A DNA stretch of 64,000 bases from Verrucomicrobiota bacterium (GTDB lineage Bacteria; Verrucomicrobiota; Verrucomicrobiia; Limisphaerales; VHDF01): assembly GCA_016871495.1 (NCBI GenBank), contig VHDF01000009.1, positions 1 through 64,000 of the forward strand. The letters are read 5' to 3'. Every line of letters starts with the position of its first letter. Position 1 is the stretch's first letter. Under the pieces are notes generated by a model that made no database searches, was not told the DNA's origin, and saw only the letters and a list, made by a program, of their open reading frames with translations. A program made the translations under genes and the position numbers. Shown here piece after piece: positions 28,613 to 38,109 of this stretch.

Positions 28613-29968
28613 ATGCAAGCTGAGGCATCGTCCGGCGGTGAGGGAACCCGGGAAGTCCGGTCCCTGCGCGACCTTTCCCCTGCCCAGTGGAAATCGGGCG
28701 CGGCGGCCTGGCTGGGCTGGTTGTTTGACGGCCTGGACATGCATCTTTACGGGCTCGTGGCGGCGCCTTTTGTGGCGCAGCTCCTGGACGTGGCGAGTCC
28801 CGCGGATGCGATGGTTCGGGAGAAAAGCTCGTGGATTCAGGCCGCGTTTCTGGTGGGTTGGGCGTTGGGGGGCGGGTTCTTCGGAAGGCTGGGGGATTTG
28901 ATCGGGAGAAGCCGGGCGCTGTGCCTTACGATTTTGACCTACGCCTTGTTCACCGGACTTTCCTTTTTTGCGCAGACTTGGTGGCAATTGTTGATCTTTC
29001 GATTCATCACCGCGTTGGGCATCGGAGGCGAATGGGCGGTGGGCTCATCGCTCCTCTCTGAAACCTGGCCTAAGCGATGGCGTCCGTGGATCGCGGCCGT
29101 GTTGCAAACCGGGGTCAACCTCGGGGTGTTGCTGGCGTGCGCCACCGTTTTTTTGAGTGCACGCTATGAGGGTGCCATCGGGCAGCTCTTTTCCTCGATT
29201 TTGCCGGATCGATGGACGCCGGAGCACTGGTATCCCCGGTTCGTTTTTCTGGTGGGTGTGCTGCCTGCCTTTCTGGTGTTGTGGATTCGGAGGCATGTGC
29301 CTGAGCCGGAAGAGTGGCACGCGGCGAGGAGGAACGCGTCACGGGCCGCGCCGCCGGGCATCATGGACCTTTTCCGAGGGGAGATTTTGCGGACGACGCT
29401 CCTGACGATCGTGGTGTGTGCCACTTCGCTGACCGCTTGGTGGGCCTTCATGTTCTGGCATTCGCAGCATTTGAGGAATCTGCCCGAGCTGGCTTCGTGG
29501 GCGAGAGAACGGCGGGAGGAACTCGTCAGCACGGCCTTTTTTGTGGTGATCTCGTCTTCGATTGCCGGGAATTTCTTCGCGTCCTGGCTGGCGCGGCGCT
29601 GGGGCTATCGACGGGCCATTGCCCTGACGTGTTTGGGATTTCTGATCACCATGTCAGCCACCTTTATCCAGGATCGGCCGGCCCTGTCGTTGGTATGGTT
29701 TTGGTTTCCGGCGGTCGGATTCTTTTCGGGCGTTTTTGGATTGTTCACGATGTATTTGCCGCCTTTGTTTCCGACCTTGTTGCGCACGACGGGGGCTGGA
29801 TTTTGTTATAACATCGGGCGGATTGTGTCCGCGTGCGGCGTGGTTTTTTCGGGAACGCTCTCGCGCGGAGGCGACTTCAAAACCACCCTGCTCTTCGCCA
29901 GCATGCTTTTCATTCCAGCGATGGTGGTGGCCGTCTGGCTGCCGGAGCCGGACGAGTTGAAGGCGTGA
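28613..29968 (+). CDS. MFS transporter, metabolite:H+ symporter-like
   Basis: The 451-aa protein has twelve predicted transmembrane helices and the MFS loop-2/3 motif FFGRLGDLIGRSRAL. Helix 4-5 (RFITALGIGGEWAVGSSLLSETWP) resembles the aromatic-acid / sugar-phosphate symporter branches. A second half-motif, ASWLARRWGYRRA, starts the second repeat. The start is uncertain: ATG 28613 gives a 40-residue hydrophilic N-terminus before helix 1, while ATG 28502 would add 37 residues next to repeat B. No neighbouring gene indicates the substrate. Confidence 0.8.
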   Translation: MQAEASSGGEGTREVRSLRDLSPAQWKSGAAAWLGWLFDGLDMHLYGLVAAPFVAQLLDVASPADAMVREKSSWIQAAFLVGWALGGGFFGRLGDLIGRSRALCLTILTYALFTGLSFFAQTWWQLLIFRFITALGIGGEWAVGSSLLSETWPKRWRPWIAAVLQTGVNLGVLLACATVFLSARYEGAIGQLFSSILPDRWTPEHWYPRFVFLVGVLPAFLVLWIRRHVPEPEEWHAARRNASRAAPPGIMDLFRGEILRTTLLTIVVCATSLTAWWAFMFWHSQHLRNLPELASWARERREELVSTAFFVVISSSIAGNFFASWLARRWGYRRAIALTCLGFLITMSATFIQDRPALSLVWFWFPAVGFFSGVFGLFTMYLPPLFPTLLRTTGAGFCYNIGRIVSACGVVFSGTLSRGGDFKTTLLFASMLFIPAMVVAVWLPEPDELKA

Positions 29969-30011
29969 CTTCGAACCCTGACATGATTCCGGACGAGAAC
30001 TCGCCGCGCTC

Positions 30012-30791
30012 TCAGCGGGAGGGTTTCCGTGCCGTGATGACGCAACTGCGGGAAGCAAGCATGTCCAGCTGGTTGACGCGCCATACGAGCGGTCGATTGG
30101 CGTGCCAGACTTGAGTGTCATATTTTTTCAAGGCGCGATCATTGAACCATGCCCCCACCCAAAGGAACGGATACCCCAGCACACCAAGAATCAGTGAACT
30201 GCGCTTGAGCCGGTCGGCATGGAATTCGATGTCTTCGAATCCCGCTCGTTTGAGTCCATAGACAAAGTAGGCGTAACTCAGCGGCATAATGTGGCCGCAG
30301 ATGCGTCCGGCGTTCCTATCCTCCGTGGAGGGGGGGCCAAACATGTCGGCATAACCCGTGAGGAGGAGTTGCAATCGTGATTTGAGATGGAGGAGATTGG
30401 GAACCGAGAAGATCACGCTGCCGCCCGGTTTGAGTTTCTTGCCGGCTTCCAGGAGAAAATCGTAAGGACGGGGCAGATGTTCCATCACTTCGATCGCGTA
30501 GATGAGATCCTGGCTGGCGTCCTCGACCGGGATTTCCGAATGAATGCCGATTTTTCGGCAATGAGCTTCGCGATACTGAAAGATCTCCGGGGCCACTTCA
30601 CACGGGGTCAGTTGTTGGTCGATGTTGCGGCCGTGACCTGAGAAGAAGGCCCCCAAGCGCTGGCACATGTGGCCCGGGCCGGCGCCGAAATCCACGACTT
30701 GAGAATCGGGTTGAATACGGGCGAGGATGAGCCTGTGAATGACGTCATTCGTGACGCGGTGAGAGCCGGAGCGGATCGGGGCGTCCTGCAT
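30012..30791 (-). CDS. Class I SAM-dependent methyltransferase
   Basis: The 259-aa product has the Rossmann methyltransferase series: motif I VVDFGAGPGHMCQRLG, an acidic residue at the end of strand 2 (NIDQQ), DLIYAIEVMEHLPRPYDFL (motifs II/III) and LKPGGSVIFSVPN. The C-terminal half has two hydrophobic stretches (ILGVLGYPFLWVGAWF), possibly membrane association. The ATG at 30791 is preferred to 30914, since the extra 41 residues would overlap the divergent sigma-factor promoter and lack family similarity. The substrate is unknown; the type resembles methyltransferases of glycan or quinone pathways. Confidence 0.8.
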   Translation of the reverse strand: MQDAPIRSGSHRVTNDVIHRLILARIQPDSQVVDFGAGPGHMCQRLGAFFSGHGRNIDQQLTPCEVAPEIFQYREAHCRKIGIHSEIPVEDASQDLIYAIEVMEHLPRPYDFLLEAGKKLKPGGSVIFSVPNLLHLKSRLQLLLTGYADMFGPPSTEDRNAGRICGHIMPLSYAYFVYGLKRAGFEDIEFHADRLKRSSLILGVLGYPFLWVGAWFNDRALKKYDTQVWHANRPLVWRVNQLDMLASRSCVITARKPSR

Positions 30792-30912
30792 GGCTTCGAC
30801 GTTAGATCTGGCCTGGCAAATAGCAAGGCGAGGCGGATTGGCTTTGGTCTTTTCCTTTTTCGTCGGTCCGCGATACAAAAGGCGCGCCCTTGGTGTCTTG
30901 TGGATTGAAGCC

Positions 30913-31467
30913 ATGTCCGAATCTGTTCCATCCAGTTGGTTTGCCGCGCTTTATGAAGCGAAGGCGGCGCAATTGGTGTTGTATGGGCGCGCGTTGGGCT
31001 TGAGTCACAGCGAGGCGGAGGACGTGTTGCAAGAGGTGTTTGTGGCCTTGGTGGGGTTGAGGGAGGCGCCCCGGAGTCCTGAGCATTATTGTGTGCGGGC
31101 CTTCCGCAATCGGGCGATGAACTGGCGCCGTGGATTTTGGCGGCGGCTCGCGCGTGAATGGGAATCATCGTGGTGGTTCGAGCGGTCCGCAGATGAACAT
31201 CCCGCCGAGCCTTTCGCGATGAGGTGCCTGGCCTCGCTTCCGCGGGAGCAACGGGAAGCGATTGTCCTCAAATTTTGGCACGGCCATACCTTTGAGGAGA
31301 TCGGGGAGATCACGGGAGTTTCGCCACATACGGCCGCGGGGCGTTACCGGTACGGTTTGAACCGCATTCGAGCCTGCTTGAAAGGAACCCAGCATGAAGG
31401 ATTTGAACGATTTGGAGACGACGTTGCGATCTTGGATTCCCCGGAATCCCTCCAGCAGGGTGCGTGA
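30913..31467 (+). CDS. ECF-type RNA polymerase sigma factor
   Basis: The 184-aa protein has region 2 (ALGLSHSEAEDVLQEVFVAL) and region 4 (SLPREQREAIVLKFWHGHTFEEIGEITGVS, then HTAAGRYRYGLNRIRACL) with no region 3, as in extracytoplasmic-function sigma factors. The start at 30913 lies before MSESVPSSWF; the frame upstream is intergenic. Its last 74 bases overlap the start of a small membrane protein gene that may act as its regulator. The divergent 121-bp gap to the methyltransferase gene would hold its promoter. Confidence 0.85.
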   Translation: MSESVPSSWFAALYEAKAAQLVLYGRALGLSHSEAEDVLQEVFVALVGLREAPRSPEHYCVRAFRNRAMNWRRGFWRRLAREWESSWWFERSADEHPAEPFAMRCLASLPREQREAIVLKFWHGHTFEEIGEITGVSPHTAAGRYRYGLNRIRACLKGTQHEGFERFGDDVAILDSPESLQQGA

Positions 31468-31828
31468 ATCCATCCTCGGGGCCGCCCCAGGAATGGCCCA
31501 CCGGGAACGCCAAGGTGGAGTTTGGCCCGCCCGGTTGTCGGGGGTTGTATCGCCCATTTTCGCACCTGTGTTGGCCTGCGTTTTCTTGGTGCTGGCTGTA
31601 GCCAATGGCCGGTTTGATCGATGGGCCTGGCAAAGCCGCGGGGACACGAGTTCCCGGCCGGCCGGTGGGTCCAATTTTAGCTGGATGACGGTTCCCACAG
31701 GATCCGGCACCCTTGAGCATAACAAACCGCCTCGTTCCACCGTGGCGACAGTGCTTGCGTTCTCAGTGCCCTCACCCTCGAACGAGTATTCGGAAGGGAG
31801 CGCGCGCACGAATCAAGCCACCCCCTAA
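31394..31828 (+). CDS. Small membrane protein, candidate anti-sigma factor
   Basis: The 144-aa product has a cytoplasmic N-terminus of about 50 residues, one transmembrane helix (SPIFAPVLACVFLVLAVANG, about 52-71) and a Ser/Thr/Pro-rich periplasmic tail. The gene begins inside the sigma-factor gene (74-bp overlap) in another frame. A good Shine-Dalgarno AAAGGA at 31381-31386, seven bases before the ATG, argues that it is real. Topology and position match a membrane anti-sigma factor, but no zinc-binding anti-sigma motif is visible. The function is inference. Confidence 0.65.
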   Translation: MKDLNDLETTLRSWIPRNPSSRVRESILGAAPGMAHRERQGGVWPARLSGVVSPIFAPVLACVFLVLAVANGRFDRWAWQSRGDTSSRPAGGSNFSWMTVPTGSGTLEHNKPPRSTVATVLAFSVPSPSNEYSEGSARTNQATP

Positions 31829-31833
31829 TTTTC

Positions 31834-34800
31834 ATGGATAAAACCCATTCCCCCAAGCCGAAGAAAGCCAAAGAAGCCGACGCTCCGAGTTCCCCTTCCA
31901 GCTCGCCACCTGCCAAAGCCAAAATCCCGCCTCTCTTTCGTCCCATCGACTGGTGGGCGTTTGGCCTGACCAGTTTCCTGGTCATGCTGGGCTATTGGCT
32001 CTCGCTGGCGCCGGACGTGACCCTGGAAGATTCGGGTGAACTGGCGGTGGGGTCCATGTACGCGGGAGTGCCGCATCCGCCGGGGTATCCGGTTTGGACG
32101 ATCTACACGTGGCTTTTCACGAAGCTGGTTCCTTTTTCGAACATTGCCTGGCGGGTGGCCTTGGCGTCGGCCTTCGCGGGGGCGATGTCGTGCGGACTGA
32201 TCGCGCTCATGGTATCGCGCGGGAGCAGCATGATGGTGGAAAGCATCGCGGAATTGAAGGACATGGACCGGCGCTGGGAGAACGCGATCTGTTTGGTCTC
32301 GGGTTATGTCTCGGGCATGCTGTTTGGCTTCAACGGGTTCATGTGGAGCCAGTCGGTGATTGTGGAAGTTTACACGCTGAGTGTGTGGTCCCTGACGGCG
32401 GTGATGGTGTTTTTGATGCGGTGGATGTACGCGCCCGACCAGATGCGATGGCTTTACATCGCCTTCTTCCTCTTCGGGATTTGTTTCACCAACCATCAAA
32501 CCCTCCTGGTGGCGGCGATGGGCGTGCAGGTGGCGATTGTGTTTCGGATGCCCAAGCTTGGCCGCGATATGCTGCTGGGGAACAGTGCGGTTTATCTTGT
32601 CGGGTTGATCATGAAGGCCAACGGGCATCTTTCGAGTTTCGACAACAATGCCCCGTTATTCATGATCTACAACATGGTGGGACTGGCCTCCATGGCCGGT
32701 TGCGCCTGGCTGACGATGAAAACCGGCGGGTTCCTGACGGAATGGAGGCCGGTGCTGATCCTTGCGGGCATGTGGGTTCTCGGGGCGGCCTTTTATCTCT
32801 ACATGCCGCTGGCCGGCATGACCAATCCGCCGATGAACTGGGGCTACCCGCGCACGGTCGAGGGGTTCATCCACGCTTTGACACGCGGGCAGTATGAGCG
32901 GGCCAATCCCACCAACATTTTTCAGGATCCATTGCGGTTTATCGGGCAGTTGCGCATGTACACGGTGGGCGCGATCGAGGAATTCAATTTCGTGTATTTG
33001 CTCATCGGGCTGGTCCCGTACTTTTTCTACCGGCGCATGCAGGCCCGGGAGAAGAGTTGGATCGCGGGATTGACGGGCATTTTTCTCTGTTTGGCGGTAC
33101 TGCTGCTGATGCTGCTCAACCCGGCTCCGGACCGGCAAAGCAAGGAGTTGAATCGCGTCTTTTTCACGGCCTCCCACGTGATCGTCGCCATGGGCATCGG
33201 TTATGGAATGGCCTTGATTGGCGCGGTGTTGCAAACGCACTACGAGCTGTACCGGCGCTGGGCGTTGTTCGGGTTTTCCGCTGCCGCCGGATTGGCGTTG
33301 TACGGATTTGCCAGCCTGGAAAGTTTGCAGCCGCTGGCCCGATACACCTCGATGTTCGGGCTTGGCCTGGCCATTGCCGCGGTGGCCTTGGTGTTGTTCA
33401 TGCGCGAGCGTTTCTATTTGCCGGCTTTGCTTGCGCTGTTCTTCGTGACCCCGACGTATTCGATCATGACCCACTGGGCCGACAACGAGCAGCGGGGCCA
33501 TCTGTTCGGATACTGGTTCGGGCACGACATGTTCACGCCGCCCTTCAAGGATACCGCGGGCAATCCGTTGTATCCTGAAATGGCGAAGGACACGGTGTTG
33601 TTCGGCGGCACCGATCCGGGCCGCTTCAACCCCACCTACATGATTTTTTGCGAAAGCTTCATGCCACCTGAGAAAAAGCCCCTGGACCCGAAGTTCGACC
33701 GCCGCGACGTTTATCTCATCACGCAGAACGCTTTGGCGGACAACACGTATCTGAGCTACATCCGGGCGCACTACAACCGCAGCACGCAAATCGATCCGCC
33801 CTTCTTCCAGGAGCTCTTCCGGTCCGAGAAAGAGCGCAACCTGGGGCAGACGAATCTGCTGTCGCGGCTGGTGTCCCCCCTGGACCGCATCTTTACGAGC
33901 CTTGGAGCCAAGATCGAGGCGGACCGTCGGGCGCGGGGCGTGTATCCGCCTCGCGAGATCAAGACGCCGACCCCCGAGGACTCCAGCAAGGCGTTCAATG
34001 ACTACATCCGCGACGCGAGCGAGCGTTTGCAGCGCAATCAATTGAAACCGGGCGAGGATGTGAAGGTGATCGAAAACCGTATCCAGGTGTCGGGCCAGGT
34101 CGCGGTGATGTCCATCAACGGGTTGCTCACCAAGATGATTTTCGACGCCAATCCGGGCCATGAGTTTTACGTCGAGGAGAGTTTTCCTCTCGACTGGATG
34201 TATCCTCATCTGAGTCCGTTCGGGATCATCATGAAGATCAACCGCCAGCCGCTGGGCGAGATCACGGACGAGATGGTCAAGCGCGATCACGACTTCTGGA
34301 GGCAATATTCCACGCGGCTCACCGGGGACTGGATTACGTATGATACTTCCGTGAAGGACATTTGTGACTTTGCGGAACGCGTCTATCGGCGGGGTGATTA
34401 CACGGGATTCACGGGCGATCCCAAGTTCATTCGCGATGACAACGCCCAAAAGGCTTTCTCCAAGCTTCGCAGTGCCATCGCGGGGGTTTACCGCTGGCGC
34501 GTGACCAACGCGAAGACGCCGGCGGAACAGCAACGCATGATGAAGGAGGCCGACTTTGCCTTCCGGCAGGCGCTGGCCTACTGCCCTTACAGCCCGGAAG
34601 CGGTTTACCGCTACATCGATTTGCTCGCTTCCATGAACCGGCTCGATGACGCCCTCCTCATCGCCGAAACCTGTTACAAATTCGATCAGGACAACGCCGC
34701 GATCCAGAATCTGGTCATGCAGATTCGCGGCATGAAACAATCCGGCGGTGGCACCGCCCAAATCCAGCAGCAACTGGAAATGGCGGAAATGCAATTCCGG

Positions 34801-35241
34801 GCCAACAGCTCGAATGCGGCTTTGGGTTTAACGCTTGTCTCCACGTACCTCCAGTTGGGCAAAACGAACGAGGCGGTGCAGGCGCTGGACCGGCTGGCGT
34901 CGAACTCGACCAACGATGTCCAGAGCATGCTGCAAATCGCGCATCTGTATTCGCAGATGGGCATGGGCCAGCGGCTGGAGAAATCGCTCGCCCGCATCGT
35001 CGTGCTCATGCCCGAAAATCCCGAGGCTTGGTACGACCTCTCGGCCGTGCAAACGGCCCTGGGCAAACCGAAAGAGGCCTTGACCGCGCTCGGTCAGGCG
35101 TTGAACGCGAGCGACGTCCGGCTGGCCAAGAAGGCGGATTCCCGCGATCTGCGCCGTGAGGCGCCGTCCGACGCGAGATTTGCCGCCCTCCGGCCGTTGC
35201 CGGAATTCGACCAGGTCGTCGCTTCCAAGCCCGAGCGTTGA
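31834..35241 (+). CDS. DUF2723 polytopic membrane protein with C-terminal TPR repeats
   Basis: The 1135-aa protein starts with a Lys/Ser/Pro-rich cytoplasmic tail. DUF2723 follows (about 40-210), recognised by SLAPDVTLEDSGELAVGS and YAGVPHPPGYPVWTIYTWLF, and about a dozen further transmembrane helices run to about 560. DUF2723 is related to GT-C glycosyltransferases such as protein O-mannosyltransferases; the acidic DxxLEDSGE-type loop is where such enzymes keep catalytic acids. A long extracytoplasmic region follows, then TPR-like repeats (about 960-1110). It begins 5 nt after the candidate anti-sigma gene. Surface glycosylation is likely but unproven. Confidence 0.85.
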   Translation: MDKTHSPKPKKAKEADAPSSPSSSPPAKAKIPPLFRPIDWWAFGLTSFLVMLGYWLSLAPDVTLEDSGELAVGSMYAGVPHPPGYPVWTIYTWLFTKLVPFSNIAWRVALASAFAGAMSCGLIALMVSRGSSMMVESIAELKDMDRRWENAICLVSGYVSGMLFGFNGFMWSQSVIVEVYTLSVWSLTAVMVFLMRWMYAPDQMRWLYIAFFLFGICFTNHQTLLVAAMGVQVAIVFRMPKLGRDMLLGNSAVYLVGLIMKANGHLSSFDNNAPLFMIYNMVGLASMAGCAWLTMKTGGFLTEWRPVLILAGMWVLGAAFYLYMPLAGMTNPPMNWGYPRTVEGFIHALTRGQYERANPTNIFQDPLRFIGQLRMYTVGAIEEFNFVYLLIGLVPYFFYRRMQAREKSWIAGLTGIFLCLAVLLLMLLNPAPDRQSKELNRVFFTASHVIVAMGIGYGMALIGAVLQTHYELYRRWALFGFSAAAGLALYGFASLESLQPLARYTSMFGLGLAIAAVALVLFMRERFYLPALLALFFVTPTYSIMTHWADNEQRGHLFGYWFGHDMFTPPFKDTAGNPLYPEMAKDTVLFGGTDPGRFNPTYMIFCESFMPPEKKPLDPKFDRRDVYLITQNALADNTYLSYIRAHYNRSTQIDPPFFQELFRSEKERNLGQTNLLSRLVSPLDRIFTSLGAKIEADRRARGVYPPREIKTPTPEDSSKAFNDYIRDASERLQRNQLKPGEDVKVIENRIQVSGQVAVMSINGLLTKMIFDANPGHEFYVEESFPLDWMYPHLSPFGIIMKINRQPLGEITDEMVKRDHDFWRQYSTRLTGDWITYDTSVKDICDFAERVYRRGDYTGFTGDPKFIRDDNAQKAFSKLRSAIAGVYRWRVTNAKTPAEQQRMMKEADFAFRQALAYCPYSPEAVYRYIDLLASMNRLDDALLIAETCYKFDQDNAAIQNLVMQIRGMKQSGGGTAQIQQQLEMAEMQFRANSSNAALGLTLVSTYLQLGKTNEAVQALDRLASNSTNDVQSMLQIAHLYSQMGMGQRLEKSLARIVVLMPENPEAWYDLSAVQTALGKPKEALTALGQALNASDVRLAKKADSRDLRREAPSDARFAALRPLPEFDQVVASKPER

Positions 35242-35308
35242 CCGGGCATGCGAACAGACTTCCCTCGAATGCCCGTGTGTGGCATCTGTTATTCCAAAAC
35301 CAGCCGGC

Positions 35309-36559
35309 ATGAACGCGATTCGGCCTCCCGTCCTCACAGACCTGTTGCAGCGTCAACCGCCCGGGCATTCCCTGCTCGCCCCTTTTTACTCGGATCCTGA
35401 AGTCTATCGCGCCGACCTGGAGCTGATTTGGAAGCGGCAATGGATTTTCGCGGGTCACGAATGCGAGATCCCCGAGCCCGGAGATTACTTCTCCGTGCCG
35501 GTGGGGGAGGATTCCATTCTCGTCCTGCGCGATGAGCAGGGCGGAGTGAGGGCGCTGCATAACTTGTGCCGGCATCGGGGTTCCCTTATTTGCGACCAGC
35601 CCTGCGGCCAGCTCCACAAACTGGTTTGTCCCTATCATCGCTGGGTTTACAGCCTGGATGGCTCTTTGCTCCATGCGCCGGGCATGCAGGAGGAATTGCC
35701 CCGCGAAGACCTTGGATTGATTTCCGTTCCTGCGCGCGCGGTGGAGGGGCTGATTTACTTCTGTCTGAACCCCGCGCCCCCGGAGTTCGATGAAGCCGCC
35801 TTGGTGATGGGATCGGTGGCCCGTCCGCAAGGCCTGAGGCAAGCCAAAGTGGCCAAGGCGGTGGATTACCTGGTCGGGGCCAATTGGAAACTGGTGTGGG
35901 AGAACAATCGCGAATGTTATCATTGCAACGCGAATCATCCCCAATACACCAGGGCCAACTTCGATCATTACAACGCGGATGACTCGACCCCCCGCATTCG
36001 GGAGCAAATGGCGGACGCGGTCCGCCAGAGCGAGGCGCGATGGGCTCGGGCGGGGTTGGCCGCGAGCCACAAGCAAACCGGCATGACGACTTTTCCCGAC
36101 GCCGAGCGCAACATCTGGTACTCCGCGAATCGCACGGTGCTCGCCGACGGTTACCTCAGTGAGACGATGGACGGACGAACCGTTGCCCCGCTCATGGGAG
36201 TCTACCAATCACCGGACGTCGGCACGGTGCGCATGAGGTCCTTGCCGAATTTCTGGAACCATTCCAGTTGCGACCACGGAGTGAGCACGCGCCTGCTGCC
36301 CGCCGGACCGGAACGGACCGCCGTTCGAGTCTCGTGGCTGGTCCATCGCGACGCGGAGGAGGGGAAGGACTATGATCTGACCAAGCTTATGCCCTTTTGG
36401 CAGCTGACATCGGAGCAAGACTGGGTCATCTGTGAAAGGCAGCAACGCGGCATCCGATCCAGTGCCTATCGGCCGGGTCCGTATTCGACTTACAAAGAAT
36501 ACAATGTGGACGCCTTCGTTCGCTGGTACTTGAATCATTTGCGGGGGAATTTTGCATGA
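35309..36559 (+). CDS. Rieske non-heme iron oxygenase, quaternary-amine (betaine/carnitine) type
   Basis: The 416-aa product is an oxygenase alpha subunit. The Rieske [2Fe-2S] ligands are C87-x-H89 and C107-x2-H110. The mononuclear iron site has E202-C-Y-H205-C-x3-H210. The ECYHC block with Glu in place of the usual bridging Asp is characteristic of enzymes acting on glycine betaine, stachydrine or carnitine (GbcA, CntA). Such enzymes demethylate or cleave quaternary amines with O2 and need a reductase partner, which is not in this window. ATG 35309 begins the family N-terminus. The stop overlaps the next gene (ATGA). Confidence 0.85.
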   Translation: MNAIRPPVLTDLLQRQPPGHSLLAPFYSDPEVYRADLELIWKRQWIFAGHECEIPEPGDYFSVPVGEDSILVLRDEQGGVRALHNLCRHRGSLICDQPCGQLHKLVCPYHRWVYSLDGSLLHAPGMQEELPREDLGLISVPARAVEGLIYFCLNPAPPEFDEAALVMGSVARPQGLRQAKVAKAVDYLVGANWKLVWENNRECYHCNANHPQYTRANFDHYNADDSTPRIREQMADAVRQSEARWARAGLAASHKQTGMTTFPDAERNIWYSANRTVLADGYLSETMDGRTVAPLMGVYQSPDVGTVRMRSLPNFWNHSSCDHGVSTRLLPAGPERTAVRVSWLVHRDAEEGKDYDLTKLMPFWQLTSEQDWVICERQQRGIRSSAYRPGPYSTYKEYNVDAFVRWYLNHLRGNFA

Positions 36560-37779
36560 GCGCATTGTCTGATGCCGAAGTCGTCATTGTGGGAGGGGGC
36601 GCCGTGGGTTGCGGCGTGGCCTACAGTCTCGCCCGAGCGGGGCATCGGGACCTCCTGCTCATTGAACGCGCTCCGGACGTGGCGCAAGTCACCTCCTCGC
36701 AAGGCGCGGGTTTATGCGGACAACCTCGTGACACCGTGGAGCGGACCCGGCTGGCAATGCATTCGGTGGCGACCTTTCGCGAATTGCAGCGCGATGCCAA
36801 AGTCCAGCCGGAATGGCATGAAGTGGGTTCCCTTCGCGTGGCCCTGACCGCGAAACGGGCCGAAGAATTCAAGCACCTTCAGCGCGTGGCTGCCGAGGCG
36901 GGATTGGAGGTGGAACTCCTGGACCGCGCCTCCGCTGCAAGCATGTGGCCCGAGATGAACTTTGCCGAGGCCACCTCGATCTTGTGGTGTCCTTCGGACG
37001 GTTACATGCGGCCTTACGCCGTGGCGAGTTCCTACGCGTATCAGTGCCGCAAGCTGGGAGTCCGGTTTGCCGTCTCCACTCAAGTGGAAGGCGTTTTGGT
37101 TGAAAACGGAAGGGTGACCGGTTTGCTGACGAATCGTGGCAAAGTGGCGGCCCGTTATGTCATCAACGCGGCGGGAGCGCACGCCTACCATATCGCCAAG
37201 CTGGCGGGACTCGAGTTGCCGATCGTCCCGGTCCGGCATGAATATTTTGTCACGGTCGCGATGGAGGGGATGGTTCCGGAACGCCCCTGTTTTCGCGTCC
37301 CGGACATGACCCTTTATGGCCGGCCTAGCGAGGGCGGTTTGCTTTTGGGTGGTTGGGAAAACCAGGCGCTGAATTTGGATCCGCGTTCCTTTTTGCTGAG
37401 CGAGGCGGCGCCCGCGGTGATTCCTGATCTGCCGGTCTTGAACGGATTCGAGGATCAATTCAGCCGGTTGCTGCCCGCCGTAAAGGGGGCGGAAAGGAAC
37501 AGGGTGGGACGCGGGTGGCCGACCTTTACCCCGGACGGGAGGTTCATCATTGGGGAAAGCCGGCGTTTGCGTGGCTTGGTGATGGCGGGGGGATGCAACG
37601 CGCACGGCATTAGCGGGTCGGCCGGAATCGGCCGGCTCGTGGTGGAGACGATGTTCGATCGGAACCCTTCGGAATACGCGCGCAGCTTGAATCCCGATCG
37701 ATTCTTGGATTCGGCCTGGGATTGGGAGAGCGCCCGCCGCGCCGCGGCCCGGGTTTACGAGACTTATTACGGGGTTTGA
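36556..37779 (+). CDS. FAD-dependent amine oxidoreductase (DAO family)
   Basis: The 407-aa protein has the N-terminal dinucleotide fold VVIVGGGAVGCGVAYSLA and an acidic E at the end of strand 2. Further family features are TSSQGAGLCGQP, GYMRPYAVASSYAYQCRKLG, YVINAAGAHAYHIAKLAG, and the C-terminal FAD contact TPDGRFIIGES plus GCNAHGISGSAGIGRLV. This is the sarcosine/dimethylglycine oxidase-like part of the DAO superfamily. Translational coupling to the Rieske gene suggests that it oxidises the amine the oxygenase releases, for example dimethylglycine or sarcosine. That substrate is inference. Confidence 0.85.
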   Translation: MSALSDAEVVIVGGGAVGCGVAYSLARAGHRDLLLIERAPDVAQVTSSQGAGLCGQPRDTVERTRLAMHSVATFRELQRDAKVQPEWHEVGSLRVALTAKRAEEFKHLQRVAAEAGLEVELLDRASAASMWPEMNFAEATSILWCPSDGYMRPYAVASSYAYQCRKLGVRFAVSTQVEGVLVENGRVTGLLTNRGKVAARYVINAAGAHAYHIAKLAGLELPIVPVRHEYFVTVAMEGMVPERPCFRVPDMTLYGRPSEGGLLLGGWENQALNLDPRSFLLSEAAPAVIPDLPVLNGFEDQFSRLLPAVKGAERNRVGRGWPTFTPDGRFIIGESRRLRGLVMAGGCNAHGISGSAGIGRLVVETMFDRNPSEYARSLNPDRFLDSAWDWESARRAAARVYETYYGV

Positions 37780-37997
37780 TGCTCGCGTGAGGCGGCGCGC
37801 CGGGGATCAGGGACGCGGTGTAATCTCAGACATTCTGACCCGAAGTGAATCAGGATGAGCCCAGTTGGCGATTGATGATGCAGAGGTTGGCGGTCTCAGT
37901 ATCCGACGGTCTGAGGCGGCGAGAAAAAACAACCCATCGGTCGCGAAACACAAGCCTGCTCGACCACGGGTCATCCCGGAGGGACGCGAGCCATTAG

Positions 37998-38032
37998 CCG
38001 GGGGTGGCGTGAGGTACGAGCGCCACCCCCGG
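37998..38032. repeat. 12-bp-stem hairpin
   Basis: CCGGGGGTGGCG and CGCCACCCCCGG pair perfectly around an 11-nt loop. It lies about 220 bp after the FAD oxidoreductase gene. No T-run follows. Confidence 0.7.
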
Positions 38033-38054
38033 ATCCTGGGCACGATAGCGTCGT

Positions 38055-38072
38055 CGACCCCGGCAGGGGTCG
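38055..38072. repeat. 7-bp-stem hairpin
   Basis: CGACCCC and GGGGTCG pair perfectly around GGCA, 22 bp after the preceding hairpin. Confidence 0.6.
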
Positions 38073-38109
38073 CAGCGGGGGTAAGGAACCGTGCAACATC
38101 TACTTCTGG

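Noticed and set aside
32656-34794. Long minus-strand frame (712 codons) opposite the DUF2723 gene
   Set aside because: It is antisense to a recognised family in GC-rich DNA. His/Arg/Gln-rich composition and no motifs mark it as a shadow frame.
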